Source: Phocaeicola paurosaccharolyticus JCM 15092 (lineage in GTDB: Bacteria > Bacteroidota > Bacteroidia > Bacteroidales > Bacteroidaceae). From it: DNA of 34,266 nt. The stretch spans positions 1 to 34,266 of the forward strand of contig NZ_BAJR01000035.1 in NCBI RefSeq assembly GCF_000613805.1. Reading direction: 5' to 3'. This document shows, piece after piece, positions 34,050 through 34,266 of this stretch; the stretch's first letter is position 1; each line of letters starts with the position of its first letter. A program made the translations under genes and the position numbers. The notes beneath the pieces were generated by a model. It ran no database searches, was not told the origin of the DNA, and saw nothing but the letters and a program-made list of their open reading frames with translations.

Positions 34050-34266
34050 CCGATTCTTCGTGGCAGGGATATTAAAAGATATGGTTATGATTGGGCTAAT
34101 CTATGGCTAATTAACACTCATAATGGGATTAAAGGAGTAAAACTACGCATTGATGTGAATGAGTATCCAGCTGTGAAGGCTCATTTAGACCAATATTGGG
34201 ATAAAATATCAAATAGAGCAGATAAGGGAGACACACCTTACAATTTAAGAAACTGCGCTTATATGG
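34050..34266 (+). pseudogene. Fragment of a type IIG restriction-modification protein (TaqI-like target-recognition region), cut by the window edge
   Basis: An open frame without a start codon begins right after a stop and reads PILRGRDIKRYGYDWANLWL, then INTHNGIK, NEYPAVKAHLDQYWDKISNR and DKGDTPYNLRNCAYM up to the edge. These are the hallmarks of the C-terminal part of Eco57I-like type IIG enzymes (PF12950, TaqI-like specificity domain), where DNA sequence recognition lies. The N-terminal nuclease and methylase (NPPY) parts are absent from this window. It could be a silent specificity cassette exchanged by the adjacent invertase, or simple debris. The rest lies outside. Confidence 0.82.

Noticed and set aside
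33310..34080. TTTTAATAT-type inverted similarity around 33333 and 34065 as invertase recombination sites
   Set aside because: Only about nine AT-rich bases match; expected by chance in this composition.
1..34266. Search by eye for tRNA, rRNA and CRISPR arrays
   Set aside because: No cloverleaf with a T-loop GTTCRA motif between genes, no rRNA-like sequence and no regularly spaced repeats were seen.

Overview
The window is chromosomal DNA of a member of the Bacteroidales, most likely Bacteroides-like. The base composition is AT-rich. Several genes are preceded by the Bacteroidetes -7 element TAnnTTTG, in some cases with a -33 TTG/TTTG about 20 bases upstream. The gene families also fit: DUF4293, a BamD-RpoZ pair, a SusD-free set of Bacteroidetes envelope proteins, and an Mpi-type DNA invertase. 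I cannot name the species.

Layout. 1-144 has no gene. 145-6693 (minus) is one tight five-gene unit: cytosolic thioredoxin, exported thioredoxin, TolC-type outer membrane protein, membrane fusion lipoprotein and RND pump, closed by an intrinsic terminator. It is divergent from oxyR (6818-7747, plus), and the shared gap carries a tandem OxyR-type operator. 7784-11153 (minus) holds ybaK and uvrA. 11299-13775 (plus) is a LysM/periplasmic-binding-like protein coupled to a small beta-barrel. 13851-15576 (minus) is bamD-rpoZ-DUF4293. uvrB (15739-17780) converges on an OprP/O-type porin (17781-18794). 18910-20944 (minus) is an EamA transporter, a DEDDh exonuclease and YigZ. uxaC (21131-22537) converges on an lspA-like gene.

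Mobile and accessory part. 23166-25799 is an IS407-like IS3-family element with its own inverted repeats and a 4-bp target duplication. A 1.4-kb IS5-family element is nested inside it at 23216-24641. Downstream are a soluble PAS histidine kinase, a HAD phosphatase, an exported metallo-beta-lactamase-fold protein coupled to an exported nitroreductase-like protein, and an ECF sigma / membrane protein / lipoprotein operon. At the right edge an uncharacterised gene is divergent from an Mpi-type serine invertase. The invertase is followed 6 bases after its stop by a start-less fragment of a type IIG restriction-modification protein (target-recognition end). This suggests a phase-variable modification locus cut by the window edge.

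A striking general property is that eight otherwise full-length genes are each interrupted by a single-base-scale indel: tolC, ybaK, uvrA, uvrB, lspA, the IS5 transposase, IS3 orfB and the gene at 32637-33292. Coding potential and motifs resume at once in the new frame. Sequence or assembly error is the simplest explanation, so these genes should not be assumed dead. I saw no tRNA, rRNA or CRISPR array.
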